From NCBI RefSeq assembly GCF_000244915.1, contig NZ_CM001442.1, forward strand, positions 6,646,012-6,710,011: a stretch of 64,000 nt of DNA, given 5' to 3'. The notes beneath the pieces are model-generated. The model was not told where the DNA came from. It ran no database searches and was given only the letters and a program-made list of their open reading frames with translations. This DNA is from Bradyrhizobium sp. WSM471 (lineage in GTDB: Bacteria > Pseudomonadota > Alphaproteobacteria > Rhizobiales > Xanthobacteraceae). This document shows, piece by piece, positions 1 through 9,295 of this stretch (its first letter is position 1; each line of letters begins with the position of its first letter). The translations under genes were made by a program, and so were the position numbers.

Positions 1-312
1 CTGGTGCGGCGGCTGCTGGCGATAGGCCGGCGCGGCTTGCGTGGGCGGCATGGCCGCGACATTGGGCTGGACCGGCGCCTGGCCGGGCGCGCCTTGCGCG
101 CCGCCCTCGAGCGCTCGCAGCCGCTCTTCGAGCTGGCGGTTGCGATATTGCAGCTCTTCGTTCTGGCCGGTGAGCTGGCGCAACTGGTTCTCCAGCCGCT
201 CGATCCGCATCTCGGGATCTGCATCGTCCGTCTGTGCGAGGGCGGGCGAGCACAACGAGAGCAGCGCGGCGATCGCCACGGTGCCGGTGAAGACCTTAAA
301 TCTGGATGACAT
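1..312 (-). CDS. cpoB: CpoB/YbgF, Tol-Pal system periplasmic coordinator (N-terminal part)
   Basis: Translating the minus strand from the ATG at 310-312 gives a signal peptide (hydrophobic core, then SPALA-Q cleavage site near residue 26). A heptad-rich coiled coil follows (repeated RIERLENQL and RNRQLEERL type segments, about residues 35-70), then a Gln/Pro/Ala-rich linker. That is the N-terminal plan of CpoB, which trimerises through the coiled coil and links outer-membrane constriction by Tol-Pal to peptidoglycan synthesis. The TPR half lies beyond the window edge. AGGGC lies just upstream of the ATG. pal is 187 bp upstream on the same strand, the usual partner. Partial because of the window border, not because of damage. 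Confidence 0.88.
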   Translation of the reverse strand, partial: MSSRFKVFTGTVAIAALLSLCSPALAQTDDADPEMRIERLENQLRQLTGQNEELQYRNRQLEERLRALEGGAQGAPGQAPVQPNVAAMPPTQAAPAYRQQPPHQ

Positions 313-437
313 CTTGCCCTGACGACGAAAGCGAAATGGCCTGCGACCGAACATTCGACGCGCCACACATTGAAGGGGAGTACGCCAAAACTGTGACTGT
401 AACAAACGGGTTTCTGTCACAGATCGCTGAAACGAAA

Positions 438-459
438 CCGGCGCCCGAGAGGGCGCCGG
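438..459 (-). terminator. hairpin between pal and cpoB
   Basis: A perfect 9-bp GC stem (CCGGCGCCC / GGGCGCCGG) with a GAGA loop lies 40 bp after the pal stop codon. An outer GAAACC/GGTTTC pairing extends it. On the minus strand it is followed only by a short TTTC, so it may be an attenuating or weak intrinsic terminator, or an mRNA 3' stabiliser, between pal and cpoB. Confidence 0.55.
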
Positions 460-499
460 CATAATCGGTTTCTGAAGATGAACGGCGCCTGAGCGATCG

Positions 500-988
500 T
501 CAGGAGCTCGCGTTCAGCACGGTGACGGCGCGGCGGTTCTGCGACCAGCAGGAGATGTCGTTGCAAACGGCCACCGGCCGCTCCTTGCCGTACGAGATCG
601 TGCGCATGCGGTTCGGATCGATGCCGCGCGAGGCAAGGAACGAACGCACCGATTGGGCGCGCCGGGCGCCGAGCGCGATGTTGTATTCGCGGGTGCCGCG
701 TTCGTCGGCATGACCTTCGACGGTGAAGCTGTAGCGCGGATAGCTCTGGAGCCACTGCGCCTGCTTCTCCAGGGTCACGATCGCCTGCGGGGTCAGATCG
801 GTCTGGTCGCTTTCGAAGAACACGCGGTCGCCGACATTGACGACGAAGTCTTGCTGGCTGCCCGGCGTCGCCGCGTTGGCCATCGCATCCGTGGCAGCGT
901 TCTTGTTGGCGCAGGCACCCATCGACAACGCGACGGCAAGCACCGCGGCCAGCTTCAATCCCTGGAGGATGCGCATAGGATGTTTCAT
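500..988 (-). CDS. pal: Pal, peptidoglycan-associated outer membrane lipoprotein
   Basis: 162 aa, the normal Pal length. The N-terminus is a lipoprotein signal with lipobox SMGAC (Cys26), and the residue after Cys is Ala, compatible with outer membrane sorting. The rest is an OmpA-like peptidoglycan-binding domain (about residues 55-155) with the typical VEGHADERGTREYN segment and the ALGARRAQSV helix that contact meso-diaminopimelate. The start is supported by GGAGG seven bases upstream of the ATG. Pal anchors the outer membrane to peptidoglycan and receives TolB. It does not directly follow tolB here: two unrelated genes and a terminator intervene, so it probably has its own promoter in 989-1258. 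Confidence 0.96.
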   Translation of the reverse strand: MKHPMRILQGLKLAAVLAVALSMGACANKNAATDAMANAATPGSQQDFVVNVGDRVFFESDQTDLTPQAIVTLEKQAQWLQSYPRYSFTVEGHADERGTREYNIALGARRAQSVRSFLASRGIDPNRMRTISYGKERPVAVCNDISCWSQNRRAVTVLNASS

Positions 989-1258
989 TCCGGAGCCTCC
1001 ACGCTCACGTTTTCGTCCACTGCTGTCCGGTCTACAGGGGGTTGGTTAAGCGAACGTTCCGTCAACCTTGATGGAACCTTGCCACAGCCGGTCAAATGCC
1101 CCCAACCAGCGAAAAGCAACCGTCATGGTTAATGGGTTGTAAATGTGGCGCGATGGTGAAGGCAAGCGGCGCCGACCGGCAAAAACCGCGGCTTTTGCCG
1201 GAATTTTAGGCTGGTCGCGTGGAGACGCTGGGGCCGGACCTGGGGCCAGACCCTGGGC

Positions 1259-2023
1259 CTAGCGGGCAGAACCCGTTGCCGAGGCGGCGACGTCGGGGGT
1301 CCGCTGGGTGGCCAGCGACACCGGGCGCGGGACCGCCTGGCGCGGGCTGCTGCGTTGAAACAACATGCGCCGCTCAAAAGCGCTGGAGCGCATGATCGGA
1401 AAGCGCGTCAGGACCTTTTCCCGCTGGTTCCGGAAATCGGACGCCATCAGCACGGCCTTCTTGGTGGGCCAGCCCGGAAACCCGCGGGGCTCCGGTGAAA
1501 TGGTCTCGTGCAGGAAGACGCGACGATAGAACGCCTGATGGTCGGTCCGGATCATGGCCAGCCCGGTGTCGGCGTTGAAATGATCGCAAGCCACAAAAGC
1601 CAGCCGCACCGTCAGATAGGGCAGCTCCGGAAAGCGCTGGTGCTTTTCGGGGTCGGCAACAAACCGGCATGGATCGATGAGAACTTCGCCGCGGTCGAGG
1701 CGGGGATGCAGGACGTCGCCAAACACTTCGGTCGTGTAGGACATCCGCCAGTCGGACGTCAGGACGTGAATGCGAACGGAGCTGCAGAGCTCTCCATCGA
1801 CATAGACCCCGAAATTCCAGGTGTTGGGCGCATCGTCAAAGCGATCGGTCACGCGCCGCGACTCCGACGGCTCGATCAGTCCGGCGTGCAGATAGGCCCG
1901 GTAGCGCATCAGATAGAGGTTGTCTCGGTCCTCAGGAGTTTCGATCAGGCGGTAATCGATGCGGTCAAACAGAGCGGCTCCCCGCGGAAGGAGCACCGTT
2001 TGCGGTTCGGCTCCAGACGTCAT
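1259..2023 (-). CDS. FeeM-like N-acyl amino acid synthase (GNAT/autoinducer-synthase fold)
   Basis: 254 aa. The pattern of an early MRYRAYLHAGLI segment, a C-S-S-x-R-I-H strand, a long loop with EVFGDVL, and the D-P-C-R-F-V block near residue 115 matches the FeeM family. These enzymes are related to acyl-homoserine lactone synthases and transfer an acyl group from acyl-ACP to an amino acid. The C-terminal 40 residues are low-complexity and rich in Arg, Ser and Pro, and are probably disordered. Family assignment rests on recognised sequence style; the acceptor amino acid cannot be read from the sequence. It lies between the GGDEF/EAL gene and pal, same strand, 161 bp after the former. Confidence 0.72.
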   Translation of the reverse strand: MTSGAEPQTVLLPRGAALFDRIDYRLIETPEDRDNLYLMRYRAYLHAGLIEPSESRRVTDRFDDAPNTWNFGVYVDGELCSSVRIHVLTSDWRMSYTTEVFGDVLHPRLDRGEVLIDPCRFVADPEKHQRFPELPYLTVRLAFVACDHFNADTGLAMIRTDHQAFYRRVFLHETISPEPRGFPGWPTKKAVLMASDFRNQREKVLTRFPIMRSSAFERRMLFQRSSPRQAVPRPVSLATQRTPDVAASATGSAR

Positions 2024-2183
2024 CCAGTACCCCTACACTCCAAGCAACTTCTACGAGTGTGACGAGATTAATGGTTCATTAACGGAATTGCAAAGGCTTA
2101 GAAACGTTAGGGTTAACCTTTGCAGCCCGCAAAAACACGGGGCGCACAAGAGCCAAGGCGTTGAAGGAGCAGGCAGTGAAAGA

Positions 2184-4514
2184 TCAGGCGATCGATCGGG
2201 AGGACACCATGACGATCTGGTCCTCAGCCCCGCGACGTCCATGCGAGGCATTGAGCAATTGGCGAATCCGGACTGCCGGCACCGGCCGGCTGAACAGATA
2301 GCCCTGCCCTTCGGTCACGGTGCCGTCGGCGCTGATCAGCTCGAGCTGGTCATTGGTCTCGATGCCCTCGACCACGACGGCCATGCCGAGATCGGCCGAC
2401 AGCCGCGCCACGCCGCGCAGCAGCGTCAGCGGCCGGTCGGCATCGATGCCTTCGAGGAAGGAGCGGTCGATCTTCACCTTCTGCATCGGGAAATTGTGCA
2501 GGTAGCTGAGGCTCGAATAGCCGGTGCCGAAATCATCCAGCGAAATGCGCACGCCGATCGCATGCAATTGCGACAGGATGTCGTGCGTGAGCTGGGTGTT
2601 GCGCAACAGCGAGGATTCGGTGATCTCGATCTCCAGCCGATGCGCCGGGAGCCCCGAAACCTCGAGTGCGTAGCGGATTTCGCTCAAGACGTCGCGCTGG
2701 TGGAATTGCTGCGGCGAGAAGTTGACGGCGACGCTGACGCCCTCCGGCCATTTCATGCATTCCATGCAGGCGCGGCGCAGGATCCAGCGGCCGAGATCGA
2801 CGATCAGCCCCATGTCCTCGGCGACCGGGATGATGTCGATCGGCGAGACCGTGCCGCGCACCGGATGATTCCAGCGCAGCAGCGCCTCGCACGTCGTGAT
2901 CTTGCCGGACTTCAGATTGACCAGCGGCTGGTAGAACAGCTCGAATTCCTCGTTGGCGAGCGCCTTGCGCAGATCGAGCTCGAGGATGCGGCGCGCCTCG
3001 ACGGTCGCCGCCATCTCGTCGCGGAAGAAGCAGAAGGTGCCGCGGCCGTCGGCCTTGGCCCGGTACAGCGCCATGTCGGCGTTCTTGAGCAGCGTGTCCG
3101 CGCTGACGCCCTCCGGCGAGGTCAGCGCGATGCCGACGCTGGCACCGATCTCGACCAGATGATTGTCGATGCGGTAGCGCTCGCTCAGCCGCTCGACGAT
3201 CCGGCGCGCCAGTGCAGCGGCGTCCTCCGGCGAGGAGATGTTCTCCTGGAACACGACGAATTCGTCACCGCCGAAGCGGGCGACGAAATCCTCCGGGCGC
3301 AGCATCTCGCGCAGACGGTTGGCGACCGCGCACAGCAGCTGATCGCCGCAGGGATGGCCGAGCGTGTCGTTGACCTGCTTGAACTGGTCGAGGTCGACGA
3401 ACAGCAGCGCGGACAGGCGCTCGGAATCGTGCGAGATCGCCAGCAGCCTTTCGATCTCATCGCGAAAATGAACGCGGTTGGGGAGCGCGGTGAGGTCGTC
3501 GTAGCGCGCCAGATGCGTAATCTTGGCTTCGGCGCTGCGACGGTCGGTAATGTCCTCGAGCAGCACCACCGCGCCGCCGTCAGCCATCGGCTGGACAGTC
3601 CAGGACAACGACCGGTTTCGCTGCGTATCGGGATCGGCGGTGATGATCTCCTTGGCTTGCGAACTCTCGATGTCCGCGACGATCCGCTCGCCGCTCCCAG
3701 CCGAGATGGATCCGGCGCTGACGCATGCCGCGACGATGTCACGCGCGTTGACGCCGCGTTGCGCCAGACCTTCCGGCAGATTCATCATTGCGCCGAAGCG
3801 GTGGTTCATGACCGCCAACTGTCCGTCGACGCGGAACATGCACAGGCCGTGCGGCATGTTGTTCAGCGCCGTGTCGAACTGGCCGGCGAGCGCGGCTTCA
3901 CGCTCCCGTGCCACGACCGCTCCCATGAAGATTCGGTGCAGATTCACCGAGAGCTGCATGATCGCCATCAGGAACGCGGCACTGACCAGCGCCATCGCGA
4001 TGTAGTAGGGCGTTCCACGCAGCGCCAAGGCAAGCACGGCCGGGCCGAAAATCAGCACGGCCTGGAGGTGGAAGATCGCAGGCCGGCCATATGCCCTGCC
4101 CGCGCCGCCCGCCGCGATTCCGGTGGTGACCGACAAGGCGATCATGTGGGCCACGGCGTCGTCCGTGGCCAACAGGGCCGTGGCGCACCAGATGCCGATC
4201 GCAGCCGCCTGGATCTTTGCCCCGATCTGATATCGCTTCTGCCAGCGTGCGGCCGCCTCGACAGTCATGACCGCCTGACGTGCCTGATAGAGGCGCAGGT
4301 CGATCGCCCGCGCGGTCCCGGCCAGGACAAGAAGTGCGACGCACGCCCAGATCAGCGGCTCGCCCGTCCTCAGCGCGGTCAGGGCCGCACCAATCGACAC
4401 GAAAATGAGTCCGGCCAGCAGCGGACCAGGCGCTTCGAACAGCGAATCGATTTGCGCCGCCGAAGTTTTCGGCGGCCGCTGTTCCGGCTCTCCGCTCTGA
4501 CTTGCAAACTGCAT
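2184..4514 (-). CDS. membrane PAS-GGDEF-EAL cyclic di-GMP turnover protein
   Basis: 776 aa. About six hydrophobic segments occupy residues 30-200, followed by a PAS-like sensor (about 215-330), a diguanylate cyclase domain and an EAL phosphodiesterase domain. The cyclase signature GGDEF is intact at residues 415-419 and has an inhibitory I-site RxxD (RPED, 406-409) exactly five residues upstream. The EAL motif is intact (543-545), with the downstream DDFGTGYSS loop and VVEGIET. Both activities are therefore possible; the net activity cannot be predicted. It lies downstream of tolB but beyond the hairpin at 4716-4745, so it likely has separate transcription. No convincing Shine-Dalgarno precedes this ATG. 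Confidence 0.92.
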   Translation of the reverse strand: MQFASQSGEPEQRPPKTSAAQIDSLFEAPGPLLAGLIFVSIGAALTALRTGEPLIWACVALLVLAGTARAIDLRLYQARQAVMTVEAAARWQKRYQIGAKIQAAAIGIWCATALLATDDAVAHMIALSVTTGIAAGGAGRAYGRPAIFHLQAVLIFGPAVLALALRGTPYYIAMALVSAAFLMAIMQLSVNLHRIFMGAVVAREREAALAGQFDTALNNMPHGLCMFRVDGQLAVMNHRFGAMMNLPEGLAQRGVNARDIVAACVSAGSISAGSGERIVADIESSQAKEIITADPDTQRNRSLSWTVQPMADGGAVVLLEDITDRRSAEAKITHLARYDDLTALPNRVHFRDEIERLLAISHDSERLSALLFVDLDQFKQVNDTLGHPCGDQLLCAVANRLREMLRPEDFVARFGGDEFVVFQENISSPEDAAALARRIVERLSERYRIDNHLVEIGASVGIALTSPEGVSADTLLKNADMALYRAKADGRGTFCFFRDEMAATVEARRILELDLRKALANEEFELFYQPLVNLKSGKITTCEALLRWNHPVRGTVSPIDIIPVAEDMGLIVDLGRWILRRACMECMKWPEGVSVAVNFSPQQFHQRDVLSEIRYALEVSGLPAHRLEIEITESSLLRNTQLTHDILSQLHAIGVRISLDDFGTGYSSLSYLHNFPMQKVKIDRSFLEGIDADRPLTLLRGVARLSADLGMAVVVEGIETNDQLELISADGTVTEGQGYLFSRPVPAVRIRQLLNASHGRRGAEDQIVMVSSRSIA

Positions 4515-4715
4515 CTGGTGTCTACGCGCGTCCTGTCTGGAGCGCAGTTTTACCGATCCGGTATGAAGTCTTTCTGAGGGAACATCGTTAAAGTCGAGTT
4601 GTTTTGAGTGACCAATAGTCGAAATACATCAATAGAAACAAACCCATGGGAAAAGTTTGCCGAGTGCAACCTTAAAGAACAATTATTGCGGGGAAACATC
4701 TGGCAAAGTTTTCGG

Positions 4716-4745
4716 AAAAGGCGCGCGGTCAAATCATCGCGCGCC
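4716..4745 (-). terminator. intrinsic terminator after tolB
   Basis: Read on the minus strand, an 8-bp all-GC stem (GGCGCGCG / CGCGCGCC, 10-nt loop) is followed immediately by TTTT. It begins 12 bp after the tolB stop codon. It would end the tolQRAB transcript before the GGDEF/EAL gene. Confidence 0.8.
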
Positions 4746-4756
4746 GCGGGCGGCGG

Positions 4757-6121
4757 CTAGCCCGATGTCGAGGACAATAGCGGCGACCATGCCGGGTCGG
4801 AGGCAAAGCCCGGCGTCGGCACCTTCAGCTCGTTGCGTCCCGAGATGTCGACGGAGAACAGCGACGGCCCGCCGCTGCCGCCGGGATCGCGGAAGAACAT
4901 CAGCACGCGGCCGTTCGGCGAGAAGGTCGGACCTTCGTTGTGGTAGCCCGAGGTGAGAAGCCGTTCGCCGGAGCCGTCCGGCTTCATCACGCCGATCGAG
5001 AACTGCCCGCCGCCTTGCCGGGTGAAAGCGATGTAATCGCCGCGCGGCGACCACACCGGCGTTGAATAGGTGGCGTTGTTGTCGTCCTTGGAGAAGGAGA
5101 TGCGCTGCGCCGCTCCGCCGCCCGCGGCCATGACATAGATCTGCGATCTGCCGCCGCGATCGGACTCGAAGCAGATGCGGGTGCCGTCCGGGGAGTAGGA
5201 CGGAGAGGTGTCGATCGCGGGCGTGTCGGTGAGGCGCGTGGTCGAGCGCGAGCGCAGATCCATCACGAACAGGTTGGAATTGCCGCCCTGCTGCAGGCTC
5301 ATGATGACGCGCTGGCCGTCCGGCGAGAAGCGCGGCGCAAAGGTCATGCCCGGGAAGTTGCCGACGATCTCGCGCTGGCCGGTCTCGATGTTGAAGAGAT
5401 AGACCTTCGGATCGCCCTGGCCGAACTCCATGTAGGTGATCTCTTGCGAGTTCGGCGAGAAGCGCGGCGTCAGCACGAGGTCGGAGCCGCGGGTCAGATA
5501 GCGCACATTGGCGCCGTCCTGATCCATCATCGCGAGCCGCTTGACGCGACGCTCCTTCGGCCCGGTCTCGTCGACGAACACCACGCGGCTGTCGAAATAG
5601 CCCTTCTCGCCGGTCAGCTTCTCATAGATCTGGTCGGAGATGATGTGGGCGATGCGGCGCCAATATTCCGGCGAGGTGAAATATTGCTGGCCCGCGAGCT
5701 GCTGGCCGGTGACCACGTCCCACAAGCGGAATTCGGCCTTGAGGCGGCCGTCCGGCTGCCGCGTCATGCGGCCCGTGACGAGGGCCTGCGCGTTGAGGGT
5801 TTTCCAGTTCTCGAATTGCGGCGCGACGTCGATGTTGCTGATGCGCTCGATGAAGGCGGCCTGGTCGACCGGCGCGAACAGGCCCGAGCGCTTCAGATTG
5901 TTGGTGATGACTTGTGTGACGCCGTTGCCGACGTCGCCGTCGGCCGGCGAGCCCGGCACGAAATTGGTGATCGCGATCGGAATTGGCCGAAACTCGGTGG
6001 GGTCGATGCGAAGCCGTCCCTGCGGCTGCTGGGCGAAGGCCTGTCCGCCCCCCAGCATCGCGAGCGTCGATCCGGTCAGGGTCATGAAGCGGCGGCGGTT
6101 CATCGATCGAACGTCATTCAT
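4757..6121 (-). CDS. tolB: TolB, periplasmic beta-propeller of the Tol-Pal system
   Basis: 454 aa from the ATG at 6119-6121. The N-terminus ([13 protein letters not shown], a hydrophobic stretch, then AFAQ) is a signal peptide with a twin-arginine-like NRRRF. An anticodon-binding-like domain follows, then repeated propeller blades with the TolB/PD40 motifs ([30 protein letters not shown]). TolB shuttles between TolA and Pal. An in-frame ATG exists 111 bp upstream, but it would overlap tolA by 88 bp and put a hydrophilic stretch before the signal peptide, so the inner start is preferred. It is the last gene of the tolQRAB unit, 23 bp after tolA. Confidence 0.96.
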   Translation of the reverse strand: MNDVRSMNRRRFMTLTGSTLAMLGGGQAFAQQPQGRLRIDPTEFRPIPIAITNFVPGSPADGDVGNGVTQVITNNLKRSGLFAPVDQAAFIERISNIDVAPQFENWKTLNAQALVTGRMTRQPDGRLKAEFRLWDVVTGQQLAGQQYFTSPEYWRRIAHIISDQIYEKLTGEKGYFDSRVVFVDETGPKERRVKRLAMMDQDGANVRYLTRGSDLVLTPRFSPNSQEITYMEFGQGDPKVYLFNIETGQREIVGNFPGMTFAPRFSPDGQRVIMSLQQGGNSNLFVMDLRSRSTTRLTDTPAIDTSPSYSPDGTRICFESDRGGRSQIYVMAAGGGAAQRISFSKDDNNATYSTPVWSPRGDYIAFTRQGGGQFSIGVMKPDGSGERLLTSGYHNEGPTFSPNGRVLMFFRDPGGSGGPSLFSVDISGRNELKVPTPGFASDPAWSPLLSSTSG

Positions 6122-6144
6122 CGCAAAATTCTTTTGTTCGGATG

Positions 6145-7104
6145 TCACAACATGTCTTTCAGGCCGAAAGTCATCGGAATGAGTTTCCAGCTCTCGTATT
6201 GCTGCTTCGGCAGGAACGAATAGACCTGACACTGCACGATGGCGCGCCTGGCACTCTCCGCCACCGCCTGTGCGATCGACCGCGACGGTCCCCTCACCGC
6301 GACGACGATCGGCTCGGACGCGAGCGATCCGTCGATCTTCATGGGAATGTCGATGTCGGCTTCGTATTGATCTGCATCCTGCCCGTTATAGGTCGGCGTG
6401 AAGCAGCGCTTCACCGCCCCCTGGAACGCTCCCCGCCAGGTCGCAATGTTGTTGGCGGCCGTTCCGGTCGTCGATCCCAGCGAGGCCGACGCATTCAGCG
6501 TCGATCCGGCGAGCTCGTGCCGGGTCGCCGCGCGCTTGTCCAGATCGCGCTGGATTTGCGCGGGATCGAAGCTGCGCTCCTTGGGCTTCGGCACCTGCGG
6601 CGGCTGCACCGCCGCGACCTTCTGCTCCGGCGGCTTGGGCGGGGGCTTCTTGGTTTCGAGCTTTTTCTGGAGCTCGGCGATCGGATCTTCCTTGGCCGGG
6701 TCAGGCTTTTTTTCCGGCGGCTTGGGTTCTTCCTTCGGCTTCGCCTCGGCGACGGGCTTGGGCGGCTCGGGCTTCTTCTCGACCGGCTTCTCGACGGGTT
6801 TTGGCGGCGGCTCGGGCGTCGAGTTGGTCTTGATCAGCTCTTTCTTCTCGGTGACCTTGCCGACGGCATCTTCCTCGGGCTTGGCTTCCGCGATCTTCTC
6901 GACCTTCGGCTTCGGCTCTTTCTTGTCGCCGGTCTTCTGCCCCGACATCATCTGCGCGAGCTGGTCGGTGGAGATGATGTCGATCGGCAGCGACTCTTCG
7001 GCCGGAACGAAAGCCCTGCTGCTGAAGGTGACGAGCCCCCATCCCAGCACGAGGACGTGGAGGGCAATCGACGCAACGAGTGTCTTGTCGACCTTCACCT
7101 TCAC
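6145..7104 (-). CDS. tolA: TolA-like energy-transducing envelope protein
   Basis: 319 aa with classical TolA architecture. One N-terminal transmembrane anchor (about residues 8-27, [17 protein letters not shown]) is followed by a long Lys/Pro/Glu-rich periplasmic spacer (about 60-190). The folded C-terminal domain is about 215-315, with the conserved [10 protein letters not shown] region. It connects the TolQR motor to TolB/Pal. The Pro-rich rather than Ala-rich spacer is the rhizobial form. It starts 3 bp after the tolR stop codon, so it is translationally coupled. Confidence 0.94.
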   Translation of the reverse strand: MKVKVDKTLVASIALHVLVLGWGLVTFSSRAFVPAEESLPIDIISTDQLAQMMSGQKTGDKKEPKPKVEKIAEAKPEEDAVGKVTEKKELIKTNSTPEPPPKPVEKPVEKKPEPPKPVAEAKPKEEPKPPEKKPDPAKEDPIAELQKKLETKKPPPKPPEQKVAAVQPPQVPKPKERSFDPAQIQRDLDKRAATRHELAGSTLNASASLGSTTGTAANNIATWRGAFQGAVKRCFTPTYNGQDADQYEADIDIPMKIDGSLASEPIVVAVRGPSRSIAQAVAESARRAIVQCQVYSFLPKQQYESWKLIPMTFGLKDML

Positions 7105-7107
7105 GGT

Positions 7108-7557
7108 CTACCCCTGATCCGCTTCCGTGACGAGCGCCAGCTTCTTGAAGCCTGCGCCGGATAACTGTCCCATGACCTTGGCCACCGTCCCGTAATCCGC
7201 CTTCTTGTCGGCACGCAGATAGATGCGTTCCTCGAGCCCGCCGCGCGCATCCGTGATCGCCTTCAGCTTCGGGATCAGGTCGTTGATCGCGATCTCGGCG
7301 TCGTTGATGAACACCTTGCCCTTGATGTCGACCGACATCTGGATCGGCTTCTGGTCGTTGTTTTCGAGGCTCTTGGCCTGGGTCTGCGGCAGGTCGAGCG
7401 GCACGCCGACCGTCAGCATCGGCGCCGACACCATGAAGATGATGAGCAGCACCAGCATCACGTCCACCATCGGCGTGACGTTGATCTCGGCCACGACCGG
7501 CTTGCGCCGGCCACGGCGCCCACCGCCTCCGGACGAACTCGCAACGTTCATGCCCAT
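7108..7557 (-). CDS. tolR: TolR/ExbD-family inner membrane motor protein
   Basis: 149 aa. A Gly/Arg-rich cytoplasmic leader is followed by the family signature EINVTPMVDVMLVLLIIFM, a single transmembrane helix whose Asp (in MVDV) is the proton-carrying residue. A periplasmic domain ends in the conserved YGTVAKVMGQLSGAGF block. With TolQ it forms the proton-driven stator that energises TolA. Two start codons six bases apart are possible (MGMN...); neither has a strong ribosome site. It lies 43 bp after tolQ. Confidence 0.95.
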   Translation of the reverse strand: MGMNVASSSGGGGRRGRRKPVVAEINVTPMVDVMLVLLIIFMVSAPMLTVGVPLDLPQTQAKSLENNDQKPIQMSVDIKGKVFINDAEIAINDLIPKLKAITDARGGLEERIYLRADKKADYGTVAKVMGQLSGAGFKKLALVTEADQG

Positions 7558-7600
7558 GGTCTGGTGCCCAAATTGCCCTTCACACTATACATGCCGTCCG

Positions 7601-8317
7601 TCACCCCCGCTCGTCGATCTGGCGCGACAGGATGGCTGAAAATTCATCGGCGAAGCCTTCGAGCCGCTGGGCCTGCCGGTTCACCTCGGAGGTGAACTTA
7701 TTGTAGAAAATAGTGGCAGGAATGGCGGCGATAAGGCCGACGGCGGTCGCAAACAGCGCCTCCGCGATGCCGGGGGCCACCACCGCCAGAGAGGTATTTT
7801 TCGACGCCGCGATCGACTGGAAGCTCGACATGATGCCCCAAACGGTGCCGAACAGGCCGACGAAGGGGCCTGCGGAGCCGACGGTGGCGAGCACCAGCAG
7901 CCGGCGTTCCAGCCGCTCGACCTCGCGGGCAATCGAGACATTCATGACCTTGTCGATGCGCATCTGAAGGCCCGCGACCGAGCGGGCCTGGCTCTCGAAC
8001 GAACGCTTCCACTCGCGCATCGCCGCGACGAAGCAGGCCGCCATGGAATGCGTCGGCTTGGCCGAGAGCGTGCGATAGAGGTCCTCGATCGACTCGCCGG
8101 ACCAGAAAGCCTGCTCGAAACGGTCCATCGAGCGGCGGGTGCGGGCAAACAGGAAGATCTTGTCGATGGCGATCGCCCAGACCCAGACCGAGCAGGCGAG
8201 AAGCCCCAGCATCACCGCTTTCACGATCCAGTGAGCCTGCCAGAACAGCGCGATCAGCGACACGTCCGCGGAAGCGGCAACCGGAAGGGCTGACTGAGCC
8301 ACGTCGGCCGGATTCAT
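7601..8317 (-). CDS. tolQ: TolQ/ExbB-family proton channel subunit
   Basis: 238 aa from the ATG at 8315-8317, chosen because GAGAGG lies nine bases upstream. A longer open frame to 8428 lacks this site. Three transmembrane helices are visible: about residues 22-45, then a pair after the long cytoplasmic loop (VLATVGSAGPFVGLFGTVWGIM and PGIAEALFATAVGLIAAIPATIFYN). These carry the conserved residues of the proton path. First gene of the tol operon. The usual upstream ybgC gene is absent here: the preceding 424 bp are non-coding and lead to a divergent gene. Confidence 0.95.
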   Translation of the reverse strand: MNPADVAQSALPVAASADVSLIALFWQAHWIVKAVMLGLLACSVWVWAIAIDKIFLFARTRRSMDRFEQAFWSGESIEDLYRTLSAKPTHSMAACFVAAMREWKRSFESQARSVAGLQMRIDKVMNVSIAREVERLERRLLVLATVGSAGPFVGLFGTVWGIMSSFQSIAASKNTSLAVVAPGIAEALFATAVGLIAAIPATIFYNKFTSEVNRQAQRLEGFADEFSAILSRQIDERG

Positions 8318-8741
8318 AAGCAGTATCCTCTCAAGGCGATCGTTACCTGATGTCCCGATCTCATGTCCCGGCCAGCAAATGGCCGCCGGTTCCCCAATGG
8401 CCGCGCTAGAACCCGGCGCGGCCGGCAAGCCCGCTCAAAGCCTTGTCTTTCTGGGGTGCAGGGCTCGTCCAAAGCCGGCCGCCTGCATTCCCTGCCAAGA
8501 TGTCAAAACTATGGGCCTCGACCCAAGGCTCAGACTTCGGGCTTTGGGCGCGATTGTCCGCAATTACCAGAGCCCGGCGATGGTTAATGCTGGGTTACCG
8601 GGACTGAATTTGGCCCCAGGAAAGCCTGGCGTTGCAGGCGGTTGGCAATCTGCCGGCCTCGGCGGGTGCTGACATCACGTCGGAGGAACCAGCCCTCGCC
8701 CGAAAATTTGTCCCGAAAATCACTTCTCGCGAGGTTTTGCC
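8318..8741. other. intergenic region between divergent tolQ and DUF2231 gene
   Basis: 424 bp without a credible gene; short open frames here have no ribosome sites and no recognisable product. It must hold the promoters of tolQ (minus) and of the DUF2231 gene (plus). I could not identify a clear -35/-10 pair. Confidence 0.6.
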
Positions 8742-9260
8742 ATGAGCATCAACCCCAAGTCGACCGCCGCCATCGGCGATCATCCGCTCCACCCCATGAT
8801 CATCCCGTTCCCCGTCGCCTTCCTGGTCGGCGCGCCCATCGCCGATCTCGCCTTCATCGGAACCGGTGACGGCTTCTGGGCCAGAGCCGCGATTTGGCTG
8901 ATCGGCGCCGGCATCGTCATGGCGCTCGTTGCCGCCGTGGCCGGCTTCACCGACTTCTTCAGCGACGCCCGTATCCGCAGCCTCAACGATGCCTGGTATC
9001 ACATGGTCGGCAATCTCGTGGCGGTCGTGCTCGCCGCAATCAATTTCTACCTCCGCTACGCGCAAGGCGCGGAGGCTGCGGTCAAGCCGTGGGGCGTGGT
9101 GCTCTCGCTGATCGTGGTCGGCATCCTCCTGTTCACGGGATGGAAGGGCTGGGAAATGGTCTACCGGCATCATGTCGCGGTACTGGACGCACCGGGCCAG
9201 ACCAGTTCGAAGCCAGTCACGCCGCATCATGGCGGCGAGAGCCGCCGCCGCGCCGCCTGA
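8742..9260 (+). CDS. DUF2231 family membrane protein
   Basis: 172 aa with four predicted membrane helices (about residues 20-38, 46-68, 88-106 and 118-136) and a charged, His/Arg-rich tail. The N-terminal GDHPLHPMIIPFPVAFLVGAPIADL block is the DUF2231 signature. The role is unknown; relatives are predicted redox or cytochrome-associated membrane proteins because of conserved His residues, which is inference only. GAGG lies eight bases upstream of the ATG. It is a single gene converging with cysE, with 35 bp between the stop codons. Confidence 0.88.
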   Translation: MSINPKSTAAIGDHPLHPMIIPFPVAFLVGAPIADLAFIGTGDGFWARAAIWLIGAGIVMALVAAVAGFTDFFSDARIRSLNDAWYHMVGNLVAVVLAAINFYLRYAQGAEAAVKPWGVVLSLIVVGILLFTGWKGWEMVYRHHVAVLDAPGQTSSKPVTPHHGGESRRRAA

Positions 9261-9295
9261 CCGAGGAGCACGTCGCCTGATGACGTGAGGGCGAG

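Noticed and set aside
1959..4577. Long open frame of about 870 codons on the plus strand opposite the GGDEF/EAL gene
   Set aside because: High-GC genes leave their antisense frames open. The product is rich in Arg, Gln, Asp and His, without domains, and the minus strand encodes an intact GGDEF-EAL protein.
8318..8741. Possible riboswitch or small RNA in the long gap upstream of tolQ
   Set aside because: Some inverted repeats can be drawn, but none forms a conserved aptamer that I can recognise, and no terminator with a T-run is present.
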